Below, in pieces: positions 7,661 through 15,501 of a stretch of 64,000 nucleotides of DNA (position 1 is the first letter of the stretch; the number at the start of each line of letters is the position of its first letter). Where the stretch lies: the IMG/VR virus record IMGVR_UViG_3300029267_004179, positions 1-64,000 of that record; one strand, written 5' to 3'. Both the position numbers and the translations under genes were made by a program. Source of the stretch: a virus. The notes under the pieces are model-generated. The model worked only from the letters and a program-made list of their open reading frames with translations. It had not been told where the DNA came from and did no database searches.

Positions 7661-7703
7661 ATTTAGCCTGTATTAAATGATCTTTTTAAACTAATAGTAG
7701 GGT
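7661..7703 (+). promoter_or_regulatory. Recurrent intergenic element, copy F
   Basis: ATTTAGCC, then GATCTTTTTAAACTAATAG and TAGGGT. It lines up with the upstream halves of the copies at 46.6 kb (same strand) and 63.4 kb (other strand), but lacks the TATAGGGTAAAAATTTTATAGG half. It lies in the 162-bp gap before the gene block starting at 7755 and reads towards it. Confidence 0.6.
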
Positions 7704-7754
7704 GAGGCTTTATTATATTACAGAGCTTAAAACTTAAATAAGGAGGTTTGTACG

Positions 7755-7793
7755 ATGGCTGATGAGGAAATTTCATTAAAATGGATTTTATAA
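7755..7793 (+). CDS. 12-codon leader frame overlapping the next gene
   Basis: The strong site AGGAGGT at 7741 leads to ATG at 7755 and the peptide MADEEISLKWIL. Its stop codon lies 10 bases inside the next frame, whose ATG at 7781 has no ribosome site of its own. Either this is a coupling leader, or the two were one gene: one extra A in the AAAA run at 7778-7781 would join them as MADEEISLK-MDFIKD. Confidence 0.4.
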   Translation: MADEEISLKWIL

Positions 7794-8005
7794 AAGATAT
7801 GACTAAAGATATAGAAGTTACATGTGATGATTTTTTTGATATCTGCTCTGCTTCTGATTACTGTATGGCGGCATATTCAAATGCAAATATTTATTTTCGC
7901 AAGGATAATCTTCAGTTAATTGGGGTCCATATTCTTAAAAGCAATAGTTATTTTATCAATGCTGATTATTCTAAATTGTATTTAAAACCGGTAGAAGTGG
8001 CATAA
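7781..8005 (+). CDS. Hypothetical protein
   Basis: A 74-residue acidic protein (MDFIKDMTKDIEVTCDDFF, then CSASDYCMAA) with three Cys and a beta-rich C-terminus. It depends on the upstream 12-codon frame for initiation, or is its frameshifted continuation. Function unknown. Confidence 0.6.
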   Translation: MDFIKDMTKDIEVTCDDFFDICSASDYCMAAYSNANIYFRKDNLQLIGVHILKSNSYFINADYSKLYLKPVEVA

Positions 8006-8221
8006 TTGGTGAAAAAAGATATTGATCAGAGATATGGTGAGAGGATAGTCAGAAAGGGTGGTCAAATTCTTTTTGATCATCATATTTATACTTCCAGAAA
8101 ATTACAAGACAGAGTAGGTCATTGTGTCAAGGTAAAGGGATATGGGTATGGCGCTATAGATGTTTCTCTATTGTCCGAACAAACAACGGGCATTGGGGGA
8201 AAGGTGATTTTATATGTATGA
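8006..8221 (+). CDS. Hypothetical protein
   Basis: A 71-residue basic protein, starting at TTG (or GTG at 8009) immediately after the preceding stop. Beta-rich (GGQILFDHHIYTSRK, VGHCVKVKGYGYGAIDVS). The start is uncertain. Function unknown. Confidence 0.55.
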   Translation: MVKKDIDQRYGERIVRKGGQILFDHHIYTSRKLQDRVGHCVKVKGYGYGAIDVSLLSEQTTGIGGKVILYV

Positions 8222-8255
8222 TAGAGCATGAAGACAAACATGGGGGGAAGGTATA

Positions 8256-8510
8256 ATGGAGGCGATAAAGATTGAAGGGATGAATGTAGTTGTTGCTGAA
8301 AATCAAAATGAGTATGAGACAATTCATGGACATGTTGACCCGGATGATCCGCAGGGAGTTATCACATACTGCTTTAGGTTTTCAGAAGAAGAATTGGTGG
8401 AAATAGCAAAGACAAATAGGATATATGTTCAACTAATGACCTTTAAGTGCAATGTTCAACCGATAAATATAACTACCAAGAACCCAATTCAAAAGAGTAA
8501 GGACGATTAA
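8256..8510 (+). CDS. Hypothetical acidic protein
   Basis: An 84-residue protein preceded by GGGGGAAGG. Looks like a small alpha/beta domain: MEAIKIEGMNVVVAENQ, acidic loop HVDPDDPQG, helix SEEELVEIAKTN, strand IYVQLMTFK. Function unknown. Confidence 0.7.
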   Translation: MEAIKIEGMNVVVAENQNEYETIHGHVDPDDPQGVITYCFRFSEEELVEIAKTNRIYVQLMTFKCNVQPINITTKNPIQKSKDD

Positions 8511-8534
8511 GATGATTTTTATAATGTTTGGTCA

Positions 8535-8738
8535 GTGTTGTTCGGCAAGTGGTTCGATTTTTTATCAGAGAAAGACTTTACCTTCACGGTAGGCGGATGC
8601 TTCTTTTGTGATTGGGTATATACCCCAATATGGGATACTTTACAAGATGCTTTTGAATATGAAGAACCTGATCTTTCCTGCCTTGAACAACTATCCAAAG
8701 AGGCAAGAGAACTATTATTTTCAAAAATTGATATATAG
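8535..8738 (+). CDS. Hypothetical protein (GTG start)
   Basis: A 67-residue acidic, aromatic protein (KWFDFLSEKDFTFTV, GCFFCDW). An overlapping 27-codon frame from ATG at 8512 has the better ribosome site (AAGGAC) and may act as a coupling leader. Contains one CxxC pair. Function unknown. Confidence 0.55.
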   Translation: MLFGKWFDFLSEKDFTFTVGGCFFCDWVYTPIWDTLQDAFEYEEPDLSCLEQLSKEARELLFSKIDI

Positions 8739-8746
8739 GGGGTATT

Positions 8747-8983
8747 ATGGGGGTTATGAGGTGTGACAGAAACGGCTGCGGAATTATTATGTGTGATCGG
8801 TATTCTTATGAATATGGCTATATCTGTGATAGATGTTTTGAAGACCTTTTGGAACAGCTTGGCAGTGGGACAGTTGAAGATATTAAAGAGTTTATGTCTG
8901 AACCATTAAGGGTAGTGTCAAAGCAGTCGATTCGGAGTGAACTTGAGAAAATATTTGTAGATCAAAATGCTGCTGTTGAATAG
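8747..8983 (+). CDS. Small zinc-ribbon protein
   Basis: A 78-residue protein with GGGGG before the ATG. Six Cys: RCDRNGCGIIMCDR, then GYICDRCFEDL, the usual pairing of a small treble-clef or ribbon zinc fold at the N-terminus of a helical tail. Function unknown; DNA, RNA or protein binding are all possible. Confidence 0.7.
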   Translation: MGVMRCDRNGCGIIMCDRYSYEYGYICDRCFEDLLEQLGSGTVEDIKEFMSEPLRVVSKQSIRSELEKIFVDQNAAVE

Positions 8984-9034
8984 AGATATGAAGAGAAAAC
9001 ATATTTTGCACTTCTAAATAAGGAGGGGTTTATC

Positions 9035-9292
9035 ATGGATTGGGGATCATTTATGTTCAAGTTGGTTGAAGTGATTGGTGCTTATTTTGTTATTTCCGGT
9101 GTAATTACTTTTTTCTGTTGGCAATATGGAAAGGCACAAAAGAAACAGGCAGTTTATTATGAAAAGAAAGATCACTGGATTGGCTATTTTTACAGTGGTG
9201 CTTTTGGAGGTACAGGAAGGGTAGTTTATATATGCCTTATTCCAAGATTTCTTATTAGGATTGAAAGGAAAGGGCAAAACAAAAGAGTTTAA
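9035..9292 (+). CDS. Small membrane protein
   Basis: An 85-residue protein preceded by AAGGAGGGG. One hydrophobic segment (LVEVIGAYFVISGVITFFCW, about 10-30) is followed by a basic, aromatic cytoplasmic part. Possibly a second weak segment at VVYICLIPRFLI. Function unknown. Confidence 0.7.
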   Translation: MDWGSFMFKLVEVIGAYFVISGVITFFCWQYGKAQKKQAVYYEKKDHWIGYFYSGAFGGTGRVVYICLIPRFLIRIERKGQNKRV

Positions 9293-9311
9293 AATATAAA
9301 GGAGATAGCAA

Positions 9312-9692
9312 ATGAGCAACTATACTTTTGAAGAACTTGAGAAGCTTTCGGTAGCTGAGCTTGAAGCCCTTAAAAAAGAAAAGATGGTAGAACTTGCAGA
9401 AGTCAGACAGGGCAAGATGGTTCTGATTGGCAATATCCTGTCTTTCCAAGGGTTGATTGAAGTTGAAAAGAAAAAGATTCAATTCAATCGTAATAGTCTG
9501 AAAGAAGCTTTTTATCACCTGTATGATGGGACGGTCCCTGATTGTGAGCCTGTCTTGGTTCGTGGCTACTTTTCCGTTACACATGGGGGGTTTGTCTTCG
9601 GGTATAACTGTCAAGATGGTGGTGGTTATGTTAAATTGAAAGACCTATCGGAAGATACCATTATTAAGCCGGTCAGAATTTTGGAGGGATAA
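9312..9692 (+). CDS. Hypothetical coiled-coil protein
   Basis: A 126-residue protein with AAAGGAGAT ahead of the ATG. Residues 1-70 form a predicted coiled coil (YTFEELEKLSVAELEALKKE), followed by a beta segment (VLVRGYFSVTHGGFVFGYN). Function unknown. Confidence 0.7.
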   Translation: MSNYTFEELEKLSVAELEALKKEKMVELAEVRQGKMVLIGNILSFQGLIEVEKKKIQFNRNSLKEAFYHLYDGTVPDCEPVLVRGYFSVTHGGFVFGYNCQDGGGYVKLKDLSEDTIIKPVRILEG

Positions 9693-9717
9693 TCCAGAAG
9701 AAGCAAAGGGAAAAGTC

Positions 9718-9900
9718 ATGAAAAGGCAGTTTCAATTAATGTGCCGGTACAAAAAATACGAGTTCTGCCGTTATGTTGGGTGTTTGAAGTTAAGGGAATC
9801 TGTATGTATATTAAAAGATAGGAAGTGCATCTATACCGCAAAACAGCTTCATAAATTGCTTGAAGCCAAAGGGTTTGAAATTGTAAAGGAGGATAAATGA
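9718..9900 (+). CDS. Small Cys-containing protein
   Basis: A 60-residue basic protein with Cys in MCRYKKYEFCRYVGC and later VCILKDRKC, a spacing that could hold a metal. It ends in ATGA overlap with the next gene. Function unknown. Confidence 0.6.
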   Translation: MKRQFQLMCRYKKYEFCRYVGCLKLRESVCILKDRKCIYTAKQLHKLLEAKGFEIVKEDK

Positions 9901-10112
9901 AACAATGTAGTCATGAAAATACTCATCCTGAAGAGTGGCCGGATGGAGGCATAGAAGTCTGTGATGATTGCGGGATGTCCCGGCACGTTTGGGAGTGGGG
10001 TGAATCAGGATGGATAATGGTTCATGATATCCCAAAATGTAGAAAAAAATTACAAGAATATATAGACTGTATAAAAGCAATGCACTTGAAGAAGATTAAA
10101 AAAGACCTGTGA
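9897..10112 (+). CDS. Small zinc-ribbon protein
   Basis: A 71-residue protein with CSHENTH near the start and VCDDCGMSRH about 25 residues in, giving a His/Cys four-ligand site. The segment VWEWGESGWIM looks like the closing strand. Translation is probably coupled to the previous gene by ATGA. Function unknown. Confidence 0.65.
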   Translation: MKQCSHENTHPEEWPDGGIEVCDDCGMSRHVWEWGESGWIMVHDIPKCRKKLQEYIDCIKAMHLKKIKKDL

Positions 10113-10161
10113 TGATCATGCAAATTTTCAAGCCTATAAAAAAAAGATAACTCCTGATACA

Positions 10162-10338
10162 ATGGAAATTGATGATCCTTTTTATGATCATTCTCACGGA
10201 ATGAGTATTGATACTGAAATCACCTTATGCTCAGTAGTTTGTGAGGAATGGAACTATACCTTCATGAGTCCACGAAAACGCATTACATGCCCACTCTGTT
10301 TAGATATAATTAGACATTGCAAAACATATAAACTATAA
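10162..10338 (+). CDS. 58-residue Cys-pair protein
   Basis: A frame of 58 codons in an otherwise empty stretch. It has C23 and C27 followed by CPLC at 43-46 and a later C53, the spacing of a zinc ribbon. No clear ribosome site precedes the ATG, so expression is doubtful, but the motif is shared with many neighbours. Confidence 0.45.
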   Translation: MEIDDPFYDHSHGMSIDTEITLCSVVCEEWNYTFMSPRKRITCPLCLDIIRHCKTYKL

Positions 10339-10354
10339 ATATAAAGGAGTAGTT

Positions 10355-10627
10355 ATGAAACGGGATATGATAACCGATGAACAAATAGAGAGAGCAAAAG
10401 AACTAATAGTTGAGCGTCTTCATGCTGTAATTGAACAGAAAGGAAAAGACTCATTTGCTTCTGCTCAAGAATTACGTGGGGTCCTTAATACAGAAGTTGA
10501 TGAATTCAATAAGGAAGTAAGGGTTCATGGCAATTCACGTCGCCTTAAACATGAGTTATGTGATGTTGCCATTACCTGTATTTTTGGTATTGCTTGCATA
10601 AACGCTCAAAGGTCGAAGGGTAAATGA
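10355..10627 (+). CDS. MazG-like NTP pyrophosphohydrolase-like helix protein
   Basis: A 90-residue protein after AAAGGAG. The pattern ELRGVLNTEVDEFNKE followed by RLKHELCDVAITCIFGIA matches the two metal-binding halves of the all-alpha MazG-type fold (acidic E-x-x-E helix, then E-x-x-D helix). Known members hydrolyse (d)NTPs or lower (p)ppGpp. The protein is about the length of a minimal single MazG domain. The call rests on motif shape only. Confidence 0.5.
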   Translation: MKRDMITDEQIERAKELIVERLHAVIEQKGKDSFASAQELRGVLNTEVDEFNKEVRVHGNSRRLKHELCDVAITCIFGIACINAQRSKGK

Positions 10628-10675
10628 AGTTATTTTAAAGGAGGTACTATACCATATTCATGTGATCCGGCAGTC

Positions 10676-10837
10676 ATGGACCTTTTTAAAAGACAGACCT
10701 TTGAAAGGTTATTGAGATTTGTCAAACCGTCATACATGGAAATATTGTTTGGTGGGACAAGATTTGAAGGCAAAATTATTCAATTTGAAAGATATCAAGA
10801 TATTGAATACAAAGAATATCGTAATATGTGGGAGTAG
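10676..10837 (+). CDS. 53-residue hypothetical protein
   Basis: A frame of 53 codons filling the gap between two genes: MDLFKRQTFERLLRFV, then FGGTRFEGKIIQFERYQ. AAGGAGGT at 10638-10645 lies 30 bases upstream of this ATG but directly before an in-frame ATA, so a non-standard start adding about nine residues is possible. Overlaps the next gene if that starts at GTG 10828. Confidence 0.45.
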   Translation: MDLFKRQTFERLLRFVKPSYMEILFGGTRFEGKIIQFERYQDIEYKEYRNMWE

Positions 10838-10839
10838 TT

Positions 10840-11406
10840 TTGCTTAAATCGATTCACCATTATCCATTTGCTTATCCGTGTAGGGTTAAGGGATGTGCCA
10901 AAAAACGGTGTAATGGTAGGTGTTCTTTGCCTTCACACATAGAAAAGAATGGCAAATGTATATCTTTTACTTATGATAGGAGAAATGAATTGAAAACAAA
11001 TGTAGTGCATTTTCTTTTATATCAGAATCCTGAAGACTATGCTTGTGGTTCTTACGGAACCTTTCTTTCTGCTACAACAAATGAAAAACTTGTTACCTGT
11101 AAAACCTGCCTTGCTTTCCTAAAAAGAAGAGCAACCGGGAAAAAAAGGTATGTAGAAAGAATAAGGTCATCAAAAACAAAGATGGATTATTTCACTACTT
11201 CTAATATAATTGGAACAGAAGAAGTGAAATCAATGAGGGAGAACGGGTTTACTTTTCGGGAAATAGGGGATATACTTGGAGTGTCAAAACAAAGAGCATA
11301 TCAAATATTTTCAACTGATAAAAGTGTGCCAAAAAGGAACGCTGAAATATTTAAGGCGATATGGTGGAACGGGAAGAAGAAAATGATGCGTGTTAGAAAG
11401 GGGTAG
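10840..11406 (+). CDS. Zinc-finger/HTH putative transcription regulator
   Basis: A 188-residue basic protein. GGGAG five bases before TTG at 10840 favours that start, though the frame extends to GTG at 10828. The N-terminal third has a dense Cys cluster (CRVKGCAKKRCNGRC) and later CKTC, consistent with zinc binding. Near the C-terminus, FTFREIGDILGVSKQRAYQI is a clear helix-turn-helix of the sigma-70 region 4 type. It is the only recognisable DNA-binding HTH regulator ahead of the virion genes. A role in reading the recurrent intergenic elements is an inference from position. Confidence 0.65.
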   Translation: MLKSIHHYPFAYPCRVKGCAKKRCNGRCSLPSHIEKNGKCISFTYDRRNELKTNVVHFLLYQNPEDYACGSYGTFLSATTNEKLVTCKTCLAFLKRRATGKKRYVERIRSSKTKMDYFTTSNIIGTEEVKSMRENGFTFREIGDILGVSKQRAYQIFSTDKSVPKRNAEIFKAIWWNGKKKMMRVRKG

Positions 11407-11469
11407 ATAAGGAAGTCTTTAATACCACCTAAACTTTTTAAATAATCGGGAAGAAAGAAGAGTTGCGAA

Positions 11470-13788
11470 TTGACACCTGACGATCTATTAAACTTGACTA
11501 ATACAGCACGGCTTCTTGAATGGCAATATGAACTTGATACCTATAATGATAAAGAACTACGCAAGATTCAAAGGGCAGTAAATAAAGCCCGGAATCAGGT
11601 TGTCAGCTATGTTCAAGAGCGTGGAGATAAGATAAAGGAATGGAGTGAAAGACGGTCTGAACAGATAATTGATGAGATGGATCGTTTAACTACCGGTCTT
11701 CAAACACAACTTGGTGAAAGCATATCCAAAATGGCGACAGCTACTGCTGTTGCATCTATCCCTGCCTATAATGATATCCTATCTTTTGGTGGAAAAGTGG
11801 TTGGCTTTAATAATGTAGCTTTATCTGCCGCACAACTCAAATCAATAGTGGAAAAAACTCCTGTAGGTGGCAGACTTCTTCGTAATTCATTGAAGGATGG
11901 CACTCAAGGGTGGATGCAAAGAACATTTACTGCGAAGATGCAGGGGGAACTTCGTGAGGATTTACTCGCTGGTCGCTTGAGAGGTTTTGGACCAAGGGAA
12001 CTTGCAAAGGCGATCAGGGAGAAGTTTGATAATCTTTCTAAAAAAGAAATTATTACTCTTGCAAGAAGTTATAACCATGCCGCATCTACTAAAGCAATGG
12101 ACCTTGTTTATCAGCAGAATCAAGATGTTGTAAAAAGAGTAAAATGGACTGCTACTCTTGAAACAGGATATAAGAAAAAGGGCCGGGGAACTTGTATAAG
12201 ATGTGCTGTCCTTGATGGAAGGACATTTGAGCTTAACGACCACCCTCCTTGCCCGTTACATCCAAGGTGTAGATGCGTTTTGACTCCTGTTACCAAATCA
12301 TACAAAGAGCTTGGTCTTGATGTAGAGGAAGTAAAAGAAGGGTCAAGACCGTATACGAAGAGGACAAGGTATGAAAACATTGATGTGGGTAGGAGAAAAA
12401 AGATATTATCTATAGGCCAACATGAAGGCAATTATGGGTCTTGGTTTTATAAGCAAGGGCCAAAATTCCAAAAGGATATGGTAGGTCCGAATAGAGCAAA
12501 ACTCATCCGAACCGGAGAAATAGATTTTGATGATTTAATCCGAATAGACCCAAGAACCAATGAAGTAGTTGTATTGCGTCTTGATGAGTTGACTGGAGAT
12601 AAAGATTGGAGAAAAAGAATTGATTTGACTTCTGGATTAAGGGCTGAAGCAATAGCAGCAGAAAAAAGACAGGGAAGACTGTCAGCTAAAGCAAGGGCAA
12701 AGCTGACTAAAAAGCAAGAAGCTGATTACAAGACCAATATGATCATGAACAAGGAGAAGTGGACCATTGTCGATCTTACAGAAGCTGAAATTGCTGATAA
12801 AATAGGTGCAGATTGGATCAAAGGCACTCGACCATTTGATTTGTTTCTTGACAATGAATTTATTGAAGTTAAGACGGTTATCAGGCATAATCCAAAATTA
12901 GGACTCAATCATAAATTGCAAGTAGAGCCTGATGCAAGAATAAGAAAAGAAAAGTTTGCTAAAAAATATGGGGTACGACCGCATATTGTATCGATAGTTA
13001 AAGATCCTGATTCACCTTTATACGGGAAGATATTTTATCGAAGTGAAATAGGTGCGTGGCGTCTTAAAAACATGGAAGAAATTGCGGATTATGACGCCTT
13101 AAAAGCAAGGATATTGAAAGGTAGACGCAAAAAAGCACCCAAAGAAGCAATTAAGAAAATGCCGTCTGTTGAAACTTTAAAACAAGCAGAAGATTGGGGC
13201 AGAAAGAATCTTGCAGATGTAGTTGATTATGATGAACTGTCTCCGGAAGTTGCTCATATGTTCAATGAATATGCTGCTGGTGCAATTAAAAAAATGAATG
13301 TGAAGATCAAGCAGATTGTCTTCGATGAGGATTTATTTGATGACTTGACTCTTGGGTTATCAAAGGAAAATGGCACGCTAATATTCAATCCAAAGTCTAT
13401 TAGGACTAAAGAAAAACTTGAAGATTTAATGGAGTCTCAGTTTAAAGCTAATCAATTTACCACTTCTTCTCCCGGCCATGTTTGGCGACATGAGATTGCC
13501 CACCAAAGATATTTTCAGTTGGGTGGCACAGAGGAGATGGCAAATGCTGCTATCCCTAAAAAAGTTTTTGAGCAAATGAAAGAAGATATTAGTAAATGGA
13601 AGGGATGGTACAAAAAATACATTTCCAACTATGCTACTATGAGTGAAGGTGAATTTTATGCTGAAATTTTAGCATGGGAAATGGATGGCAGGTTTATTCA
13701 TCCTGTAATAAAAAAGTATATGGTTTCTATCGAAAGGAAGTTAAAAAAAAATCTCATAAAGAGGGTAGCTGCCGAAAACACAAAATGA
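11470..13788 (+). CDS. MuF-like minor head protein with nuclease-like and metalloprotease-like C-terminal domains
   Basis: A 772-residue protein from TTG; no ATG is in frame upstream. Residues 1-285 are the MuF/SPP1 gp7 type minor head domain, with the zinc motif CIRC (242-245), LDG, PPCP and HPRCRC. After it, about 430-520 looks like a PD-(D/E)xK nuclease core: PFDLF with D457, then E466-V-K468. Residues 575-772 carry HEIAH (674-678) and, about 50 residues later, SEGEFYAE (E728 or E732), the layout of a gluzincin-type zinc metalloprotease. MuF domains sit inside the capsid, so these domains could be packaged and ejected with the DNA. The normal MuF neighbours, portal and terminase, are not in this window. 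Confidence 0.8.
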   Translation: MTPDDLLNLTNTARLLEWQYELDTYNDKELRKIQRAVNKARNQVVSYVQERGDKIKEWSERRSEQIIDEMDRLTTGLQTQLGESISKMATATAVASIPAYNDILSFGGKVVGFNNVALSAAQLKSIVEKTPVGGRLLRNSLKDGTQGWMQRTFTAKMQGELREDLLAGRLRGFGPRELAKAIREKFDNLSKKEIITLARSYNHAASTKAMDLVYQQNQDVVKRVKWTATLETGYKKKGRGTCIRCAVLDGRTFELNDHPPCPLHPRCRCVLTPVTKSYKELGLDVEEVKEGSRPYTKRTRYENIDVGRRKKILSIGQHEGNYGSWFYKQGPKFQKDMVGPNRAKLIRTGEIDFDDLIRIDPRTNEVVVLRLDELTGDKDWRKRIDLTSGLRAEAIAAEKRQGRLSAKARAKLTKKQEADYKTNMIMNKEKWTIVDLTEAEIADKIGADWIKGTRPFDLFLDNEFIEVKTVIRHNPKLGLNHKLQVEPDARIRKEKFAKKYGVRPHIVSIVKDPDSPLYGKIFYRSEIGAWRLKNMEEIADYDALKARILKGRRKKAPKEAIKKMPSVETLKQAEDWGRKNLADVVDYDELSPEVAHMFNEYAAGAIKKMNVKIKQIVFDEDLFDDLTLGLSKENGTLIFNPKSIRTKEKLEDLMESQFKANQFTTSSPGHVWRHEIAHQRYFQLGGTEEMANAAIPKKVFEQMKEDISKWKGWYKKYISNYATMSEGEFYAEILAWEMDGRFIHPVIKKYMVSIERKLKKNLIKRVAAENTK

Positions 13789-13844
13789 TTGATGGCTAAA
13801 ATTGAAGGTCAGACAGGAAGTTTTGTTTATGAGAGGGAAAAGAA

Positions 13845-14018
13845 ATGACAACTAAAATTCTAAAGTGCGCTACATGTCTTTTTAAACCTACTCCACAATG
13901 GATTGACTTGAAAGCTGGTATGGGAAAACTGTCTTGTCCCCGATATAAAAGCGGTAAGGTTCCTGAATATGTAAGGAAATCAGAAAAATCTTGTGCAAGA
14001 TATAGGGAGAAGAAATGA
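13845..14018 (+). CDS. 57-residue Cys protein
   Basis: A frame of 57 codons after GAGGGAAAAG. KCATC at 8-11 and two later Cys (LSCPRY, KSCARY) make a possible zinc site. It overlaps the next gene by ATGA, so co-translation is likely. Function unknown. Confidence 0.6.
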   Translation: MTTKILKCATCLFKPTPQWIDLKAGMGKLSCPRYKSGKVPEYVRKSEKSCARYREKK

Positions 14019-14293
14019 TTAATATTTATGAGGGCAACAAGTGGAAAGGTGAAGTTAAAGTAAGTACTCTTAGGTTCATTTATGGTGTTGCTTCTGAGAT
14101 GGGCGATGCAGGCGCCTCTGGCATGAGGGGCATAATTGACTTTTTAAATCTTGGCTATACCGTTGATCCACAGTTAGTTGCAGAAATTATCATGTCTATC
14201 AAATTCCCAGAAGTAGATGGCATTGACAAGAGTATTTCTGATTTTTCAAATTTACTTAGTAAGTCCAAAAGACCAGTAACCCTTGCTGTATAA
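14015..14293 (+). CDS. Hypothetical protein
   Basis: A 92-residue protein coupled by ATGA to the preceding gene. Beta start (MINIYEGNKWKGEVKV) followed by helices, with a Gly-rich turn (GDAGASGMRG). Lies between the MuF and scaffold genes. Function unknown. Confidence 0.65.
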   Translation: MINIYEGNKWKGEVKVSTLRFIYGVASEMGDAGASGMRGIIDFLNLGYTVDPQLVAEIIMSIKFPEVDGIDKSISDFSNLLSKSKRPVTLAV

Positions 14294-14339
14294 AATATTA
14301 CTTTACTTTTATAATATTTGATTTTATAATAGCACCATT

Positions 14340-14495
14340 ATGAAATTGATTTTACAGAAACTTGAAGCTTTGCTTAATATTTTGAAGAGGGACAACTTTT
14401 CAGGGAAAGCAGTTTTTAGGTTTGAACTGATAATTAATAGTGGAGGTTTGAGAGATGTAAAAGTTTTTCAAATAAATGAAAAACAGATTAGTTGA
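14340..14495 (+). CDS. Weak 51-codon frame
   Basis: MKLILQKLEALLNILKRDNF and 31 more residues, in the 368-bp gap before the scaffold gene. No ribosome site is evident. It could be real but may be chance. Confidence 0.25.
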   Translation: MKLILQKLEALLNILKRDNFSGKAVFRFELIINSGGLRDVKVFQINEKQIS

Positions 14496-14508
14496 CGGAT
14501 TTCTTTTT

Positions 14509-14539
14509 AATCCCTTGCCTTGAGGGTAGGTAAGGATTT
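14509..14539 (+). promoter_or_regulatory. Leader hairpin upstream of the terminator
   Basis: AATCCCTTGCCT pairs with AGGTAAGGATT across a GAGGGT-type loop, allowing one bulge and a G-U pair. It lies directly before the terminator hairpin at 14549. Confidence 0.5.
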
Positions 14540-14548
14540 ATTTTAAAG

Positions 14549-14590
14549 CCCGTGTTGAGTCGCAAAGCGTCTTGGTGCGGGTTTTTTATT
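14549..14590 (+). terminator. Intrinsic terminator before the scaffold gene
   Basis: An 11-pair stem with several G-U pairs (CCCGTGTTGAG with CTTGGTGCGGG) is topped by CGC-AAA-GCG and followed by TTTTTTATT. It would separate the MuF transcript from the scaffold/coat transcript, or act as an attenuator for it. Confidence 0.75.
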
Positions 14591-14629
14591 GGTAGTTATT
14601 GGCCGGATGGTCATAAATTTAATGGTAGT

Positions 14630-14646
14630 TGCGGATGGTGTCCGCA
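14630..14646 (+). promoter_or_regulatory. Hairpin just before the scaffold ribosome site
   Basis: TGCGGA (14630-14635) pairs perfectly with TCCGCA (14641-14646). The GGAAGGAG ribosome site follows directly. Confidence 0.5.
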
Positions 14647-14661
14647 GGAAGGAGTCAAGTC

Positions 14662-15495
14662 ATGCCGTGGAAAGTAGATGAGAATGGACAAATTGAGGTA
14701 AAAGATGGCAATCCAGTATTCATTCATGGTGACAAGAGTGAAGCACCTTTTGATGGAGATGGCACAGTCAAGACGATTGCTGCTTTGAAGATGGAAAGCC
14801 AAACACGAAGGGAGAAGCTTCAAAGCTTTAAGAAAATAATGGAGCCTTTGAAGGATGTTGGTGTTAATATTGACACTGGTGAAGGCCTTGGTGACTATAT
14901 TAAATCTTCTGCTGATGCTGTTGAGACAGTTAAGAACTTTAATGATTCAGACCTTGTAAAGGCAGATGAGGTTGAAAAGATCAAGAAGTCACAAAAAGAT
15001 GCCTATGAAAAGAAGCTTGCTGACCAGGACAAAGCATACAAATCGGTCATTGAGAGAAAGGAAACCAGGATCAATAAACTTGACAAAACCCTGCGGGATA
15101 GACTTATTCGAAGTGAGTTTGAAAACAGTACTTTCATTCGGAAGAAAACAGTGCTGTTGCCTGAGTTTGCTTACAGCAACTTTGCAAAGAACTTTGAATT
15201 TGAGGAAAAAGATGGAATCCTTGTGCCTTTTGCTGTTGATGGTAAAGGGGATAGGATTTATTCTTTGAAGAATCCAGGTCAACTGGCAACCCCAGAAGAA
15301 GCAATTGAGATTTTGATCAATAGCCATCCTAATAAAGAAGGTTTGCTCAGAGGAAGTGATGTTGCTGGCGGTGGAGGGCAACCAAGTTTTGATGCTGGCG
15401 GCAGAACAACTATCCCGAAAGGTGACCCTGTTGCGTTTGGCGCAAATATTGAGGATATTGCTTCAGGCAAGAAAAGAGTAGCTGTAGATCAATAA
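14662..15495 (+). CDS. Capsid scaffolding protein (DUF6651-like)
   Basis: A 277-residue protein. GGAAGGAG selects ATG at 14662 (MPWKVDENGQIEVKDGNPVF); an upstream in-frame ATG at 14629 lies in the leader hairpin. The start followed by PFDGDGTVKTIAAL is typical of a phage protein family found just before coat genes. A long central coiled coil (about 55-160) and a Gly-rich, flexible C-terminus fit a scaffold that guides coat assembly and leaves or is cleaved. Position immediately before the coat gene supports this. Confidence 0.75.
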   Translation: MPWKVDENGQIEVKDGNPVFIHGDKSEAPFDGDGTVKTIAALKMESQTRREKLQSFKKIMEPLKDVGVNIDTGEGLGDYIKSSADAVETVKNFNDSDLVKADEVEKIKKSQKDAYEKKLADQDKAYKSVIERKETRINKLDKTLRDRLIRSEFENSTFIRKKTVLLPEFAYSNFAKNFEFEEKDGILVPFAVDGKGDRIYSLKNPGQLATPEEAIEILINSHPNKEGLLRGSDVAGGGGQPSFDAGGRTTIPKGDPVAFGANIEDIASGKKRVAVDQ

Positions 15496-15501
15496 ATTAA
15501 A

